DNA of 18,606 bases from JBOHWJ01 sp050736615 (GTDB taxonomy: Bacteria; Desulfobacterota; Binatia; Binatales; Binataceae): contig JBOHWL010000065.1 in the NCBI GenBank assembly GCA_050736615.1, positions 1-18,606 on the forward strand, written 5' to 3'. The position numbers and the translations under genes are program-made. This document shows, piece after piece, positions 1 to 6,085 of the stretch (positions are counted from its first letter, which is position 1; every line of letters starts with the position of its first letter). The notes beneath the pieces are model-generated. The model was not told the origin of the DNA and did no database searches. It saw only the letters and a program-made list of their open reading frames with translations.

Positions 1-135
1 GTGATGCCGGGTGACAATATCGATGTCGAAGGCGAGTTGATCACGCCGGTCGCGATGGAGCAGGGGTTGCGCTTCGCCATCCGCGAAGGCGGACGGACCG
101 TCGGCGCCGGCGTAGTCTCGAAGATCCTGAAGTAA
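1..135 (+). CDS. tuf: Elongation factor Tu, C-terminal end (partial, 5' cut by window)
   Basis: The first 44 codons read in frame from base 1 to a TAA and give the closing part of EF-Tu domain 3: VMPGDN, then ELITPVAMEQGLRFAIREGG, then RTVGAGVVSKILK. This is the near-invariant end of bacterial EF-Tu, the GTPase that carries aminoacyl-tRNA to the ribosomal A site. The GTPase domain and the start lie upstream of the window. Its position 44 bases before rpsJ is the usual junction of the str operon (rpsL-rpsG-fusA-tuf) with the S10 operon, so those genes probably lie just to the left. Identity is very secure; whether a second tuf copy exists cannot be seen here. Confidence 0.96.
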   Translation: MMPGDNIDVEGELITPVAMEQGLRFAIREGGRTVGAGVVSKILK

Positions 136-179
136 AACATAAGGCTCGGCAGCGGGGGTTCCGGCACGTGGCTGACAGG

Positions 180-488
180 ATGAATGATAAGATACGCATA
201 CGCTTGAAGGCGTACGACTATCGGCTGCTCGATCAGTCAGTGCGCGAGATCGTCGATACGATCCGGCGCACCGGCGGACGCGTGGCCGGGCCGATTCCGT
301 TGCCGACGCGGATCGAGCGATTTACGGTAAATCGCTCGCCGCACGTGGATAAAAAATCGCGCGAGCATTTCGAGATTCGTACACACAAACGGCTGCTCGA
401 CGTGCTCGAGCCGACGCAGCAGACGATTGACGCGCTGGGCAAGCTGGACCTGGCGGCCGGCGTGGATGTCGAAATTAAACTTGAGTAG
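180..488 (+). CDS. rpsJ: 30S ribosomal protein S10 (uS10)
   Basis: Small-subunit head protein that in some bacteria also acts in transcription antitermination with NusB. The 102-residue product starts MNDKIRIRLKAYDYRLLDQS and carries the conserved block LPTRIERFTVNRSPHV and the end-motif RTHKRLLDV. I chose the ATG at 180 because it matches the family length (about 103) and N-terminus. A GTG at 168 in the same frame would add four residues (MADR) and has a G-rich stretch upstream, so it remains possible. It follows tuf with only 44 bases between, leaving no room for the long leader that precedes the E. coli S10 operon. A perfect 11-bp inverted repeat lies inside the gene at 314-338. Confidence 0.96.
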   Translation: MNDKIRIRLKAYDYRLLDQSVREIVDTIRRTGGRVAGPIPLPTRIERFTVNRSPHVDKKSREHFEIRTHKRLLDVLEPTQQTIDALGKLDLAAGVDVEIKLE

Positions 489-492
489 TGGC

Positions 493-1155
493 GTGCTTAG
501 CGGACTTATCGGCAAAAAACTGGGCATGACCCAGCTCGGCGATCAGAACGGACGCGTGAGCGCGGTGACCGTGATTCAGCTCGGTCCGTGCGCGGTCTCG
601 CAGATCAAAAGCGCCCCGACCGACGGCTATGAGGCCGTGCAGGTGACGTTTGGACGGCGCAAGCTTTCCCGGGTGACCGGCGCTCAGCGCGGCCATTTCG
701 CCAAGGCCGAGGTCGCGCCAGGAATCGCCACGCGCGAATTCCGCCGCCGGGGTGAAGGGGAGCTTAAGCTTGGGCAAGCGCTCAGTGTCGCCGACGTTTT
801 TAAGGTTGGCGACAGCGTCGACGTTTCCGGGGTTTCCAAGGGTCGCGGTTATGCGGGCGTGATCAAGCGCCATCATTTCGCCGGCTTTCCGAACGCGCGC
901 GGCACGCACGAGTATTTTCGCCATGGCGGCTCGATCGGTAACCGTTCGTACCCCGGCCGGGTGCGTAAGGGTTTGCGCATGGCGGGACAAATGGGCAATG
1001 AGCCGGCCACCGTGATGAATCTGACCGTAGTCGAAATTATGGCCGAAGATAACGCGATTGTGGTGACGGGCTCGGTGCCCGGGGCCGACGGCAATCTGGT
1101 GATGGTCAGACATGCCGCGCGCGAACGGCGCTTCGTGGCGCTGGAGCAAGCCTGA
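493..1155 (+). CDS. rplC: 50S ribosomal protein L3 (uL3)
   Basis: Early-assembly large-subunit protein that binds 23S rRNA and reaches toward the peptidyl-transferase centre. The product begins LSGLIGKKLGMTQ and contains the central loop GRGYAGVIKRHHF and the later blocks GSIGNRSYPGRVRKG and MAGQMGN, all typical of bacterial L3. Counting from the GTG at 493 the protein is 220 residues (E. coli 209). The open frame extends further upstream into rpsJ, but that part has no L3 similarity; a TTG at 481 would add only four residues. The ribosome binding site is weak, so start confidence is moderate. The TGA overlaps the rplD ATG by one base (TGATG), suggesting coupling. Confidence 0.95.
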   Translation: MLSGLIGKKLGMTQLGDQNGRVSAVTVIQLGPCAVSQIKSAPTDGYEAVQVTFGRRKLSRVTGAQRGHFAKAEVAPGIATREFRRRGEGELKLGQALSVADVFKVGDSVDVSGVSKGRGYAGVIKRHHFAGFPNARGTHEYFRHGGSIGNRSYPGRVRKGLRMAGQMGNEPATVMNLTVVEIMAEDNAIVVTGSVPGADGNLVMVRHAARERRFVALEQA

Positions 1156-1832
1156 TGGCTGAAACCGACGTCAGCGGCGAAATCCGGGAACAGGCGCCGA
1201 AGATCAAGGTGCCGTTGTTTTCCGCCGCCCGCGAAAATGCGGGCGAGCTGGAAATTTCGGCGGCGGTGTTCGGACGCACGGGTAATCCGGCGCTCTTGCA
1301 CGAGGCGGTCAGGATGCAACTGGCGCGGCGTCGCGCGGGAACGGCGGCGACCAAGACGCGCGGCCTGATTTCGGGCGGCGGACGCAAGCCGTGGCGGCAA
1401 AAAGGCACCGGCCGCGCGCGTTCAGGTTCGACCCGTTCACCAATATGGCGCCACGGCGGTACGACCTTCGGACCGCAGCCGCGCGACTATTCCTATCATA
1501 TGCCGAAGAAGGCCTGGCGGCGGGCGCTCAGCCTCGCGCTGTCCGACCGCGCGATGGCCGGCAAGATGGTGGTGGTGGAAGCGTTTCAGTTGGCGGAAGC
1601 GAAAACCAAACTGGCCAAGGGCGCGCTTGAGGCGCTGGGACTCAAACATGCGCTGATCGTGGTGGGCGAGGACGACGGTGATTTTTTTCGCGCCGCGCGT
1701 AATCTGGCGGCGCATAAGGTATTGCCGCTGGCCGGTCTTAACGTTTATGACGTGCTCAACTACGACGAGTTGCTGATGACGGCCAAGACGGCGCGCGCAA
1801 TCGAGGCGCGGCTGGGAGCGGACGCGCGATGA
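1155..1832 (+). CDS. rplD: 50S ribosomal protein L4 (uL4), with short N-terminal extension
   Basis: Large-subunit protein whose central loop lines the peptide exit tunnel. The loop is visible as GGGRKPWRQKGTGRARSGSTR at about residues 74-94, followed by WRHGGTTFGPQPRDYSY. The product is 225 residues against 201 in E. coli; most of the excess is an N-terminal stretch of about 20 acidic/mixed residues (MAETDVSGEIREQAPKIK) before the core. In E. coli L4 also represses its own operon by binding the S10 leader; that leader position does not exist here, so such feedback is unproven. The gene overlaps rplC by one base and rplW by four (ATGA). Confidence 0.96.
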   Translation: MAETDVSGEIREQAPKIKVPLFSAARENAGELEISAAVFGRTGNPALLHEAVRMQLARRRAGTAATKTRGLISGGGRKPWRQKGTGRARSGSTRSPIWRHGGTTFGPQPRDYSYHMPKKAWRRALSLALSDRAMAGKMVVVEAFQLAEAKTKLAKGALEALGLKHALIVVGEDDGDFFRAARNLAAHKVLPLAGLNVYDVLNYDELLMTAKTARAIEARLGADAR

Positions 1833-2116
1833 AACTCGATCAGCTCATTGTCTCTCCGCTGATCACTGAAAAAGGCACGGCGGTCGGTGAGCAATCCAAT
1901 CAGGTGGTCTTCCGCGTGCGGCCGGAAGCGGGCAAGGATGCGATTCGCGTCGCGGTCGAGGAGATGTTCAAGGTCACGGTGCTGAAAGTGCGGACGGCGA
2001 ATTTTCTCGGCAAGCTGCGCCGCCGGGGCCGTGTTGCGGGCCATCGGCCGAACTGGAAGAAGGCCTACATCACGCTTAAGGCGGGCGACCACATCGAGTT
2101 CTTCGAAGGTGTCTGA
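1829..2116 (+). CDS. rplW: 50S ribosomal protein L23 (uL23)
   Basis: Large-subunit protein at the exit of the peptide tunnel, where signal recognition particle and trigger factor dock. The 95-residue product opens MKLDQLIVSPLITEKGT, the hallmark of L23, and has the VEEMFKVTVLKVRTAN segment and the basic rRNA-binding loop GKLRRRGRVAGHRPNWKKAYI. Length is normal. The ATG lies in an ATGA overlap with the rplD stop, and a GGGAG about ten bases upstream can serve as ribosome binding site. It is separated from rplB by 18 bases. Confidence 0.96.
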   Translation: MKLDQLIVSPLITEKGTAVGEQSNQVVFRVRPEAGKDAIRVAVEEMFKVTVLKVRTANFLGKLRRRGRVAGHRPNWKKAYITLKAGDHIEFFEGV

Positions 2117-2134
2117 ACTGGCAGGTGGGCAGAG

Positions 2135-2977
2135 ATGGCTGTAATCCAATTAAATCCGCGCACTCCCGGGCAGCGCTTTACGCAGGTGGCGGATTTTTCC
2201 GCACTCACGTCCAAGGCTCCGGAAAAGCGGCTGTTGGCGCCGGTGACCAAATCGGGCGGGCGCAACAATCGCGGCCGAATGACCGTGCGCCATCGTGGCG
2301 GTGGTCATAAGCGGCGGCTGCGCGTGATCGATTTCAAGCGCGATCGCGACGGCGTGCCGGCCACGGTCGCCGCGCTTGAATACGATCCCAATCGCTCGGC
2401 GAATATCGCGTTGCTGCATTACGCCGACGGCGATAAGCGCTATATTCTCGCTCCGCACGGGCTCAAGACCGGGGATCGGGTGGAATGCGGCGCAGACGCG
2501 GATATCAAGCCGGGAAACGCGTTGACGTTGCGCAATATTCCGGTTGGGACGGTCGTGCATGCGATCGAACTCAAGCCGGGCGCGGGTGCGCAGTTGGCAC
2601 GTGGCGCCGGCACGGCGGCGCAGTTGATGGCCAAAGAGGGCAAATTCGCCCTGCTCAAGCTGCCTTCCGGAGAACAACGCATGGTGCAGGCCGCGTGCCG
2701 CGCGACCGTGGGCCAGGTCGGCAATCTCGAGCACGAGAACATATCCATCGGCAAGGCCGGCCGCAGCCGCCATTTGGGCCAGCGCTCCCATGTGCGCGGA
2801 GTCGCAATGAACCCGGTTGATCATCCGCATGGTGGCGGCGAAGGCCGTTCCAAGGGCAACCATCCGCAATCGCCGTGGGGAATGCCGACCAAGGGCTATA
2901 AAACGCGCGGCAAAAAGACCTCGGACCAGTACATCGTAAGCCGCAGGCCACGCGGCAAGCGCAGCGGACGTGGTTAA
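2135..2977 (+). CDS. rplB: 50S ribosomal protein L2 (uL2)
   Basis: Core large-subunit protein needed for subunit joining and peptidyl-transferase activity. The 280-residue product (E. coli 273) has the N-terminal oligonucleotide-binding part, with GGRNNRGRMTVRHRGGGHKR at residues 41-60, and the conserved C-terminal block MNPVDHPHGGGEGRSKGNHP. His230 in that block corresponds to the conserved histidine near the catalytic centre. The basic tail RPRGKRSGRG is also typical. An AGGTGGG before the ATG gives a plausible ribosome binding site. After its stop comes a 101-base gap, the longest inside the S10 cluster. Confidence 0.97.
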   Translation: MAVIQLNPRTPGQRFTQVADFSALTSKAPEKRLLAPVTKSGGRNNRGRMTVRHRGGGHKRRLRVIDFKRDRDGVPATVAALEYDPNRSANIALLHYADGDKRYILAPHGLKTGDRVECGADADIKPGNALTLRNIPVGTVVHAIELKPGAGAQLARGAGTAAQLMAKEGKFALLKLPSGEQRMVQAACRATVGQVGNLEHENISIGKAGRSRHLGQRSHVRGVAMNPVDHPHGGGEGRSKGNHPQSPWGMPTKGYKTRGKKTSDQYIVSRRPRGKRSGRG

Positions 2978-3078
2978 GCAGGGAGCGCAACTGAGACACT
3001 AGTGAAGCCGTTCCGGCGTAGTGAGCAAAGTTGTCCGCGGCGTGCGCATAAAGAGTTTAGACGGAGCTTGAACAATAA
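2978..3078 (+). other. 101-base non-coding gap between rplB and rpsS with a weak two-part hairpin
   Basis: This gap is several times longer than most neighbouring spacers. It contains CACTA at 2997-3001 that can pair with TAGTG at 3019-3023, enclosing GCC/GGC at 3007-3009 and 3015-3017 around a five-base loop. No T-run follows, so it is not a factor-independent terminator. I see no convincing -35/-10 pair and no ORF of ribosomal type. GGAG at about 3063 may be the rpsS ribosome binding site, though its spacing is long. Function unknown; it could be an mRNA processing or protein-binding site, or simply relaxed spacer. Confidence 0.4.
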
Positions 3079-3381
3079 ATGAGGTCGCTGAAAAAAGGTC
3101 CCTTCGTCGACACGCATCTGCAAAAGAAAGTCGACGCGGCCAATGCGGCCGGTGATAAACGGATTATCCGCACTTGGTCGCGCCGCTCGATGGTCGTGCC
3201 GGATATGATCGGGCTGACCTTCGCGGTGCATAATGGACACAAGTTTATTCCGGTCTACTGCACCGAAAATATGGTGGGCCACAAGCTGGGCGAATTTTCC
3301 CCGACCCGTACTTTCCACGGCCATGCGGGTGACCGCAAGGGGGAAGTGAAGGGTGCGTCGGCGGCGCGCAGCGGCGCCTAG
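3079..3381 (+). CDS. rpsS: 30S ribosomal protein S19 (uS19)
   Basis: Small-subunit head protein that works with S13 near the A-site tRNA and the subunit bridge. The product starts MRSLKKGPFVDTHLQKK and contains TWSRRSMVVPDMIGLTFAVHNG and the signature GHKLGEFSPTRTFHGHAGD. At 100 residues it is slightly longer than the usual 92 because of a small Ala/Gly/Ser-rich tail. Start is the ATG at 3079, exactly matching the family N-terminus. It sits between the 101-base gap and rplV, in the conserved S10-operon order. Confidence 0.96.
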   Translation: MRSLKKGPFVDTHLQKKVDAANAAGDKRIIRTWSRRSMVVPDMIGLTFAVHNGHKFIPVYCTENMVGHKLGEFSPTRTFHGHAGDRKGEVKGASAARSGA

Positions 3382-3411
3382 CGCATCGGTTGCGCAGGTT
3401 GGAGACTGGCG

Positions 3412-3750
3412 ATGGAAAGTTTGGCGCGAACCCGTTACGTGCGGATCTCACCGCAGAAAATGCGCTTGGTCTGTGCGCTTGTGACTGGTAAAAAAATTGA
3501 TGAGGCGCTTTCAATTCTGGAATTTACGGCGAAAAAAGGCGCCAAGGTGATATCCAAGACTTTGCTGGCGGCGGTGGCGAACGCGCGGGACCAGCAGAAC
3601 ATCGACGAGGATCGGCTGTTCGTCAAGCGGGTCACCGCCGATACCGGACCGACCTGGAAACGCTCGATGCAGCGCGCGCATATGCATGCCACGCCAATTC
3701 TCAAACGCACCAGCCATGTGACCGTGGTGGTCGACGAACAGGGGGCCTGA
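3412..3750 (+). CDS. rplV: 50S ribosomal protein L22 (uL22)
   Basis: Large-subunit protein whose long beta hairpin lines the peptide exit tunnel with L4. The 112-residue product (E. coli 110) has ARTRYVRISPQKMRLV at the N-terminus, the central KKGAKVISKTLLAAVANA helix and the hairpin region WKRSMQRAHMHATPILKRTSH. A GGAG about ten bases before the ATG is a good ribosome binding site. Eight bases separate its stop from rpsC. Confidence 0.96.
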   Translation: MESLARTRYVRISPQKMRLVCALVTGKKIDEALSILEFTAKKGAKVISKTLLAAVANARDQQNIDEDRLFVKRVTADTGPTWKRSMQRAHMHATPILKRTSHVTVVVDEQGA

Positions 3751-3758
3751 AAACTCTC

Positions 3759-4436
3759 ATGGGCCAGAAAACACATCCGCGCGGTCTGCGCTTGGGCATT
3801 ATCGAAGGCTGGGATTCGAAATGGTATGCGAGCCACGGCTACACCGCGCTGCTGCACGAGGATTTGAGGCTGCGTGATTTTATCAAACGCCGCCTCTATC
3901 ATGCCGGCATCTCGCGCGTGGAAATCGAGCGCATGGCCAACAAGGCCAAAATCAACATTCATACCGCGCGTCCGGGCATCGTGATTGGCAAAAAAGGCGT
4001 CGAAATCGATAAGCTCAAAGGCGACATCGCGAAAATGATGAAAGGCAAGGACGCCTTTATCAATATTCACGAGGTGCGTCGGCCGGATCTCGATCCGCAG
4101 TTGGTGGCTGAGAATATTGCGTTGCAATTGGAGCGGCGGGTGGCCTTTCGCCGCGCGATGAAGGAGGCGGTGTTGCGCGCGATGCGTATGGGTGCGCAGG
4201 GCGTGAGAGTTCAGGTTGCCGGGCGGCTGGGCGGCGCCGAAATCGCGCGCACCGAATGGTATCGCGAAGGACGGGTGCCGTTGCAGACCCTGCGGGCTGA
4301 CGTGGCTTACGGTTTTGCCGAGGCCAAGACCACCTATGGCGTGATTGGCGTGAAGGCCTGGATTTTTCGCGGCGAAGTCCTGACCCGGCAGGAAGAAGCG
4401 GCCAAGCGCGCGGGCGGACCGGCCCAACAACAATAA
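3759..4436 (+). CDS. rpsC: 30S ribosomal protein S3 (uS3)
   Basis: Small-subunit protein at the mRNA entry channel that contributes to mRNA unwinding. It starts MGQKTHPRGLRLGI, has a type-II KH domain with the loop GKKG at residues 77-80 inside RPGIVIGKKGVEI, and the C-terminal S3 domain with GRLGGAEIARTEWYREGRVP and the motif DVAYGFAEAKTTYG. The length of 225 is normal (E. coli 233). The large opposite-strand frame over this gene is a shadow. The start is the ATG eight bases after rplV; the G-run at the end of rplV may act as ribosome binding site. Confidence 0.97.
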   Translation: MGQKTHPRGLRLGIIEGWDSKWYASHGYTALLHEDLRLRDFIKRRLYHAGISRVEIERMANKAKINIHTARPGIVIGKKGVEIDKLKGDIAKMMKGKDAFINIHEVRRPDLDPQLVAENIALQLERRVAFRRAMKEAVLRAMRMGAQGVRVQVAGRLGGAEIARTEWYREGRVPLQTLRADVAYGFAEAKTTYGVIGVKAWIFRGEVLTRQEEAAKRAGGPAQQQ

Positions 4437-4442
4437 ATTGCG

Positions 4443-4868
4443 ATGCTGTCACCAAAAAAAGTTAAATATCGGAAGATTCAAAAGGGGCGGGTGCGCGGCG
4501 CGGAAAGCCGCGGCCTGGAACTCGCCTTTGGCGATTACGGGCTCAAAAGCGTCGAGACCTGCCGGGTGGATACACGCGCGCTCGAAGCGGCGCGGATCGC
4601 GCTGACCCGCCATATCAAGCGCGGCGGACGCGTCTGGATTCGGGTGTTTCCGGATAAACCGTTTACCAAAAAGCCGGCGGAAACGCGGATGGGCAAGGGC
4701 AAAGGATCACCCGAGGGATGGGTTGCGGCGGTGCGGCCCGGCCGTATTCTGTTCGAGATGGAAGGGGTGGATCGGGCGACCGCGCTCGAAGCGATGCGGC
4801 TGGCGGCACATAAGCTGCCGGTCAAAACGATAGTCGTGGAGCGGGAGGTTCAGGCCTTTGGAGCTTGA
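4443..4868 (+). CDS. rplP: 50S ribosomal protein L16 (uL16)
   Basis: Large-subunit protein near the A-site and elongation-factor site. The 141-residue product opens MLSPKKVKYRKIQKGRVRG and shows RVWIRVFPDKPFTKKPAETR followed by MGKGKGSPEGWVA, the conserved L16 core including the arginine region that is hydroxylated in some bacteria. Length matches the family (E. coli 136). No clear Shine-Dalgarno sequence precedes the ATG, which lies six bases after rpsC, so initiation may depend on coupling. Its 3' end overlaps the TTG start of rpmC by 11 bases. Confidence 0.96.
   Translation: MLSPKKVKYRKIQKGRVRGAESRGLELAFGDYGLKSVETCRVDTRALEAARIALTRHIKRGGRVWIRVFPDKPFTKKPAETRMGKGKGSPEGWVAAVRPGRILFEMEGVDRATALEAMRLAAHKLPVKTIVVEREVQAFGA
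4843..4848 (+). promoter_or_regulatory. Strong ribosome binding site for rpmC
   Basis: GGGAGG lies nine bases before the TTG at 4858, inside the end of rplP. It supports the unusual TTG as the real start of rpmC rather than the ATG farther in at 4882, which would lose the conserved first helix of L29. Confidence 0.7.
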
Positions 4869-5082
4869 TGAACTCAGACAAATGAGCGCGGCCGATTTGC
4901 GCGTCAAAGAACGTGAATCGCGTGAGGAAGTTTTCCGCCTGCGGCTGAAGCTGCGCACCAATCAACTGGATAATCCCGGCAACTATCGGAAGGCGCGCAC
5001 GGAGCTGGCGCGCATCATGACGCTGCTCGAACAAAAGGCCCGGAGCGGTGATAAGCAGGTGAGCGATGCGGCAGCGGATTAA
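4858..5082 (+). CDS. rpmC: 50S ribosomal protein L29 (uL29)
   Basis: Small helical-hairpin protein near the tunnel exit, touching L23. The 74-residue product reads MELDELRQMSAADLRVKE, then EEVFRLRLKLRTNQLDNPG and ARIMTLLEQKA, the typical two-helix L29 pattern. It is a little longer than E. coli L29 (63) because of a short polar tail. The start is TTG, backed by a GGGAGG nine bases upstream and by alignment to the family N-terminus. It overlaps rplP by 11 bases and rpsQ by 17 bases, so the three are likely translationally coupled. Confidence 0.94.
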   Translation: MELDELRQMSAADLRVKERESREEVFRLRLKLRTNQLDNPGNYRKARTELARIMTLLEQKARSGDKQVSDAAAD

Positions 5083-5320
5083 ACGGCGCGAGGGCACCGT
5101 GGTCTCCGCCCGGATGACCAAGACGGTGGTGGTCCAGGTCGATCGCCTGGTGCAACATCCGCTCTATGGCAAGCGGATCAGGCAGCGTGCGCGTTTCATG
5201 ACCCATGATGAGCGCGATGATTGTCACGAAGGCGACCGCGTTCTCATCATCGAGTCACGTCCGTTGTCGCGTAACAAACGCTGGCGCGTGAGCCGCGTGA
5301 TTGCGCGGGCGGCCAGATAA
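5066..5320 (+). CDS. rpsQ: 30S ribosomal protein S17 (uS17)
   Basis: Early-binding small-subunit protein with an OB fold that contacts 16S rRNA helices of the body. The 84-residue product shows REGTVVSARMTKTVVVQVDR, then HPLYGKRIRQRARFMTHDE and GDRVLIIESRPLSRNKRWRV, all diagnostic of S17. Length equals that of E. coli S17 (84). The ATG lies inside the end of rpmC, 17 bases before that gene's stop codon ends, with AGGTGAG just upstream as ribosome binding site. Confidence 0.96.
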   Translation: MRQRIKRREGTVVSARMTKTVVVQVDRLVQHPLYGKRIRQRARFMTHDERDDCHEGDRVLIIESRPLSRNKRWRVSRVIARAAR

Positions 5321-5351
5321 GGGCCGTTCAGGAGAGGCGGGAACACAATCG

Positions 5352-5720
5352 ATGGTGCAGACGCGGACAGTATTGGGCGTGGCGGACAATTCAGGCGCCC
5401 GCAAGGTCATGTGTATCAAAGTGCTCGGCGGCTCGCGGCGTCGTTACGCCAGCGTGGGCGACATAATCGTGGTCGCGGTCAAAGAGGCGATTCCTAACGC
5501 CAAGGTTAAAAAAGGCGATGTGGCGCGCGCGGTAATCGTGCGGACCAGCCGCGGCGTCAGTCGTCAGGACGGCAGTTATATCCGTTTCGACGACAACTCG
5601 GCGGTGCTGGTCGATAATCAACATGAGCCGATCGGCACGCGTATTTTCGGGCCGGTGGCGCGCGAGCTCCGTGCGAAACGGTTCCTGAAGATTATCTCGC
5701 TGGCGCCCGAAGTTTTATAA
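5352..5720 (+). CDS. rplN: 50S ribosomal protein L14 (uL14)
   Basis: Large-subunit protein at the interface with the 30S subunit (bridge B8) and a docking site for silencing factor RsfS. The product is 122 residues, exactly the usual length, with VLGVADNSGARKVMCIKVLG near the N-terminus, then GDIIVVAVKEAIPNAKVKKG and the end-block PIGTRIFGPVARELR followed by IISLAPEVL. The ATG at 5352 was chosen over an upstream in-frame TTG because it gives the family N-terminus (MVQTRT). An AGGAGAGG about 14 bases before it is a rather distant ribosome binding site. It starts the spc cluster, 31 bases after rpsQ. Confidence 0.97.
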   Translation: MVQTRTVLGVADNSGARKVMCIKVLGGSRRRYASVGDIIVVAVKEAIPNAKVKKGDVARAVIVRTSRGVSRQDGSYIRFDDNSAVLVDNQHEPIGTRIFGPVARELRAKRFLKIISLAPEVL

Positions 5721-5740
5721 CCGTCCGGGAGAATTTTGTG

Positions 5741-6085
5741 ATGGCCATGCAGAGCCGAGCGCCCAAATTCAGGATCAAGAAAAACGACATGGTGATGGTG
5801 ATTGCGGGCCGTGAGCGGGGCAAGACCGGCAAGGTGCTGCGTGTGTTGCCCAATCAGGGCCGCGTGGTAATCGAACGGCTCAACGTGGTCAAGCGTCATT
5901 CAAAACCAACCGGCGCGGCCAGTCCGGGCGGGATTGTCGAACGGGAAGCGCCGTTGCAAATTTCCAATGTGATGCTGATGTGCGACCGCTGCAACGCGCC
6001 GGTTCGCAGCGGGGTTAAAGTTGAGGCCGACGGTGGCAAGGCGCGCGTATGCCGGCGCTGCGGCGAGCCTTTGGGGAACGACTGA
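5741..6085 (+). CDS. rplX: 50S ribosomal protein L24 (uL24), zinc-type
   Basis: Assembly-initiating large-subunit protein with a KOW domain. The product carries FRIKKNDMVMVIAGRERGKT and KVLRVLPNQGRVVIERLN (KOW region, about residues 10-48) and VVKRHSKP. The C-terminal part has a CxxC pair at Cys81/84 and another at Cys104/107, a likely zinc site found in many non-enterobacterial L24 proteins. From the ATG at 5741 it has 114 residues. GTG at 5738 and ATG at 5747 are also in frame; GGGAG at 5727-5731 sits nine bases from 5741. The TGA overlaps the rplE ATG by one base. Confidence 0.95.
   Translation: MAMQSRAPKFRIKKNDMVMVIAGRERGKTGKVLRVLPNQGRVVIERLNVVKRHSKPTGAASPGGIVEREAPLQISNVMLMCDRCNAPVRSGVKVEADGGKARVCRRCGEPLGND

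Noticed and set aside
427..492. In-frame upstream extension of rplC inside rpsJ
   Set aside because: The added residues have no L3 similarity and overlap conserved rpsJ codons.
475..1149. 224-codon - strand frame opposite rplC
   Set aside because: A shadow of L3 with His/Arg-rich composition typical of reverse-frame translation.
3030..3050. Possible promoter (TTGTCC ... CATAAA) in the rplB-rpsS gap
   Set aside because: The two hexamers are only about ten bases apart, too close for a sigma-70 promoter.
3435..4433. 332-codon open frame on the - strand opposite rplV/rpsC
   Set aside because: It lies entirely opposite two certain ribosomal genes, its translation is low-complexity and resembles no family I know, and such antisense frames are common in GC-rich coding DNA.
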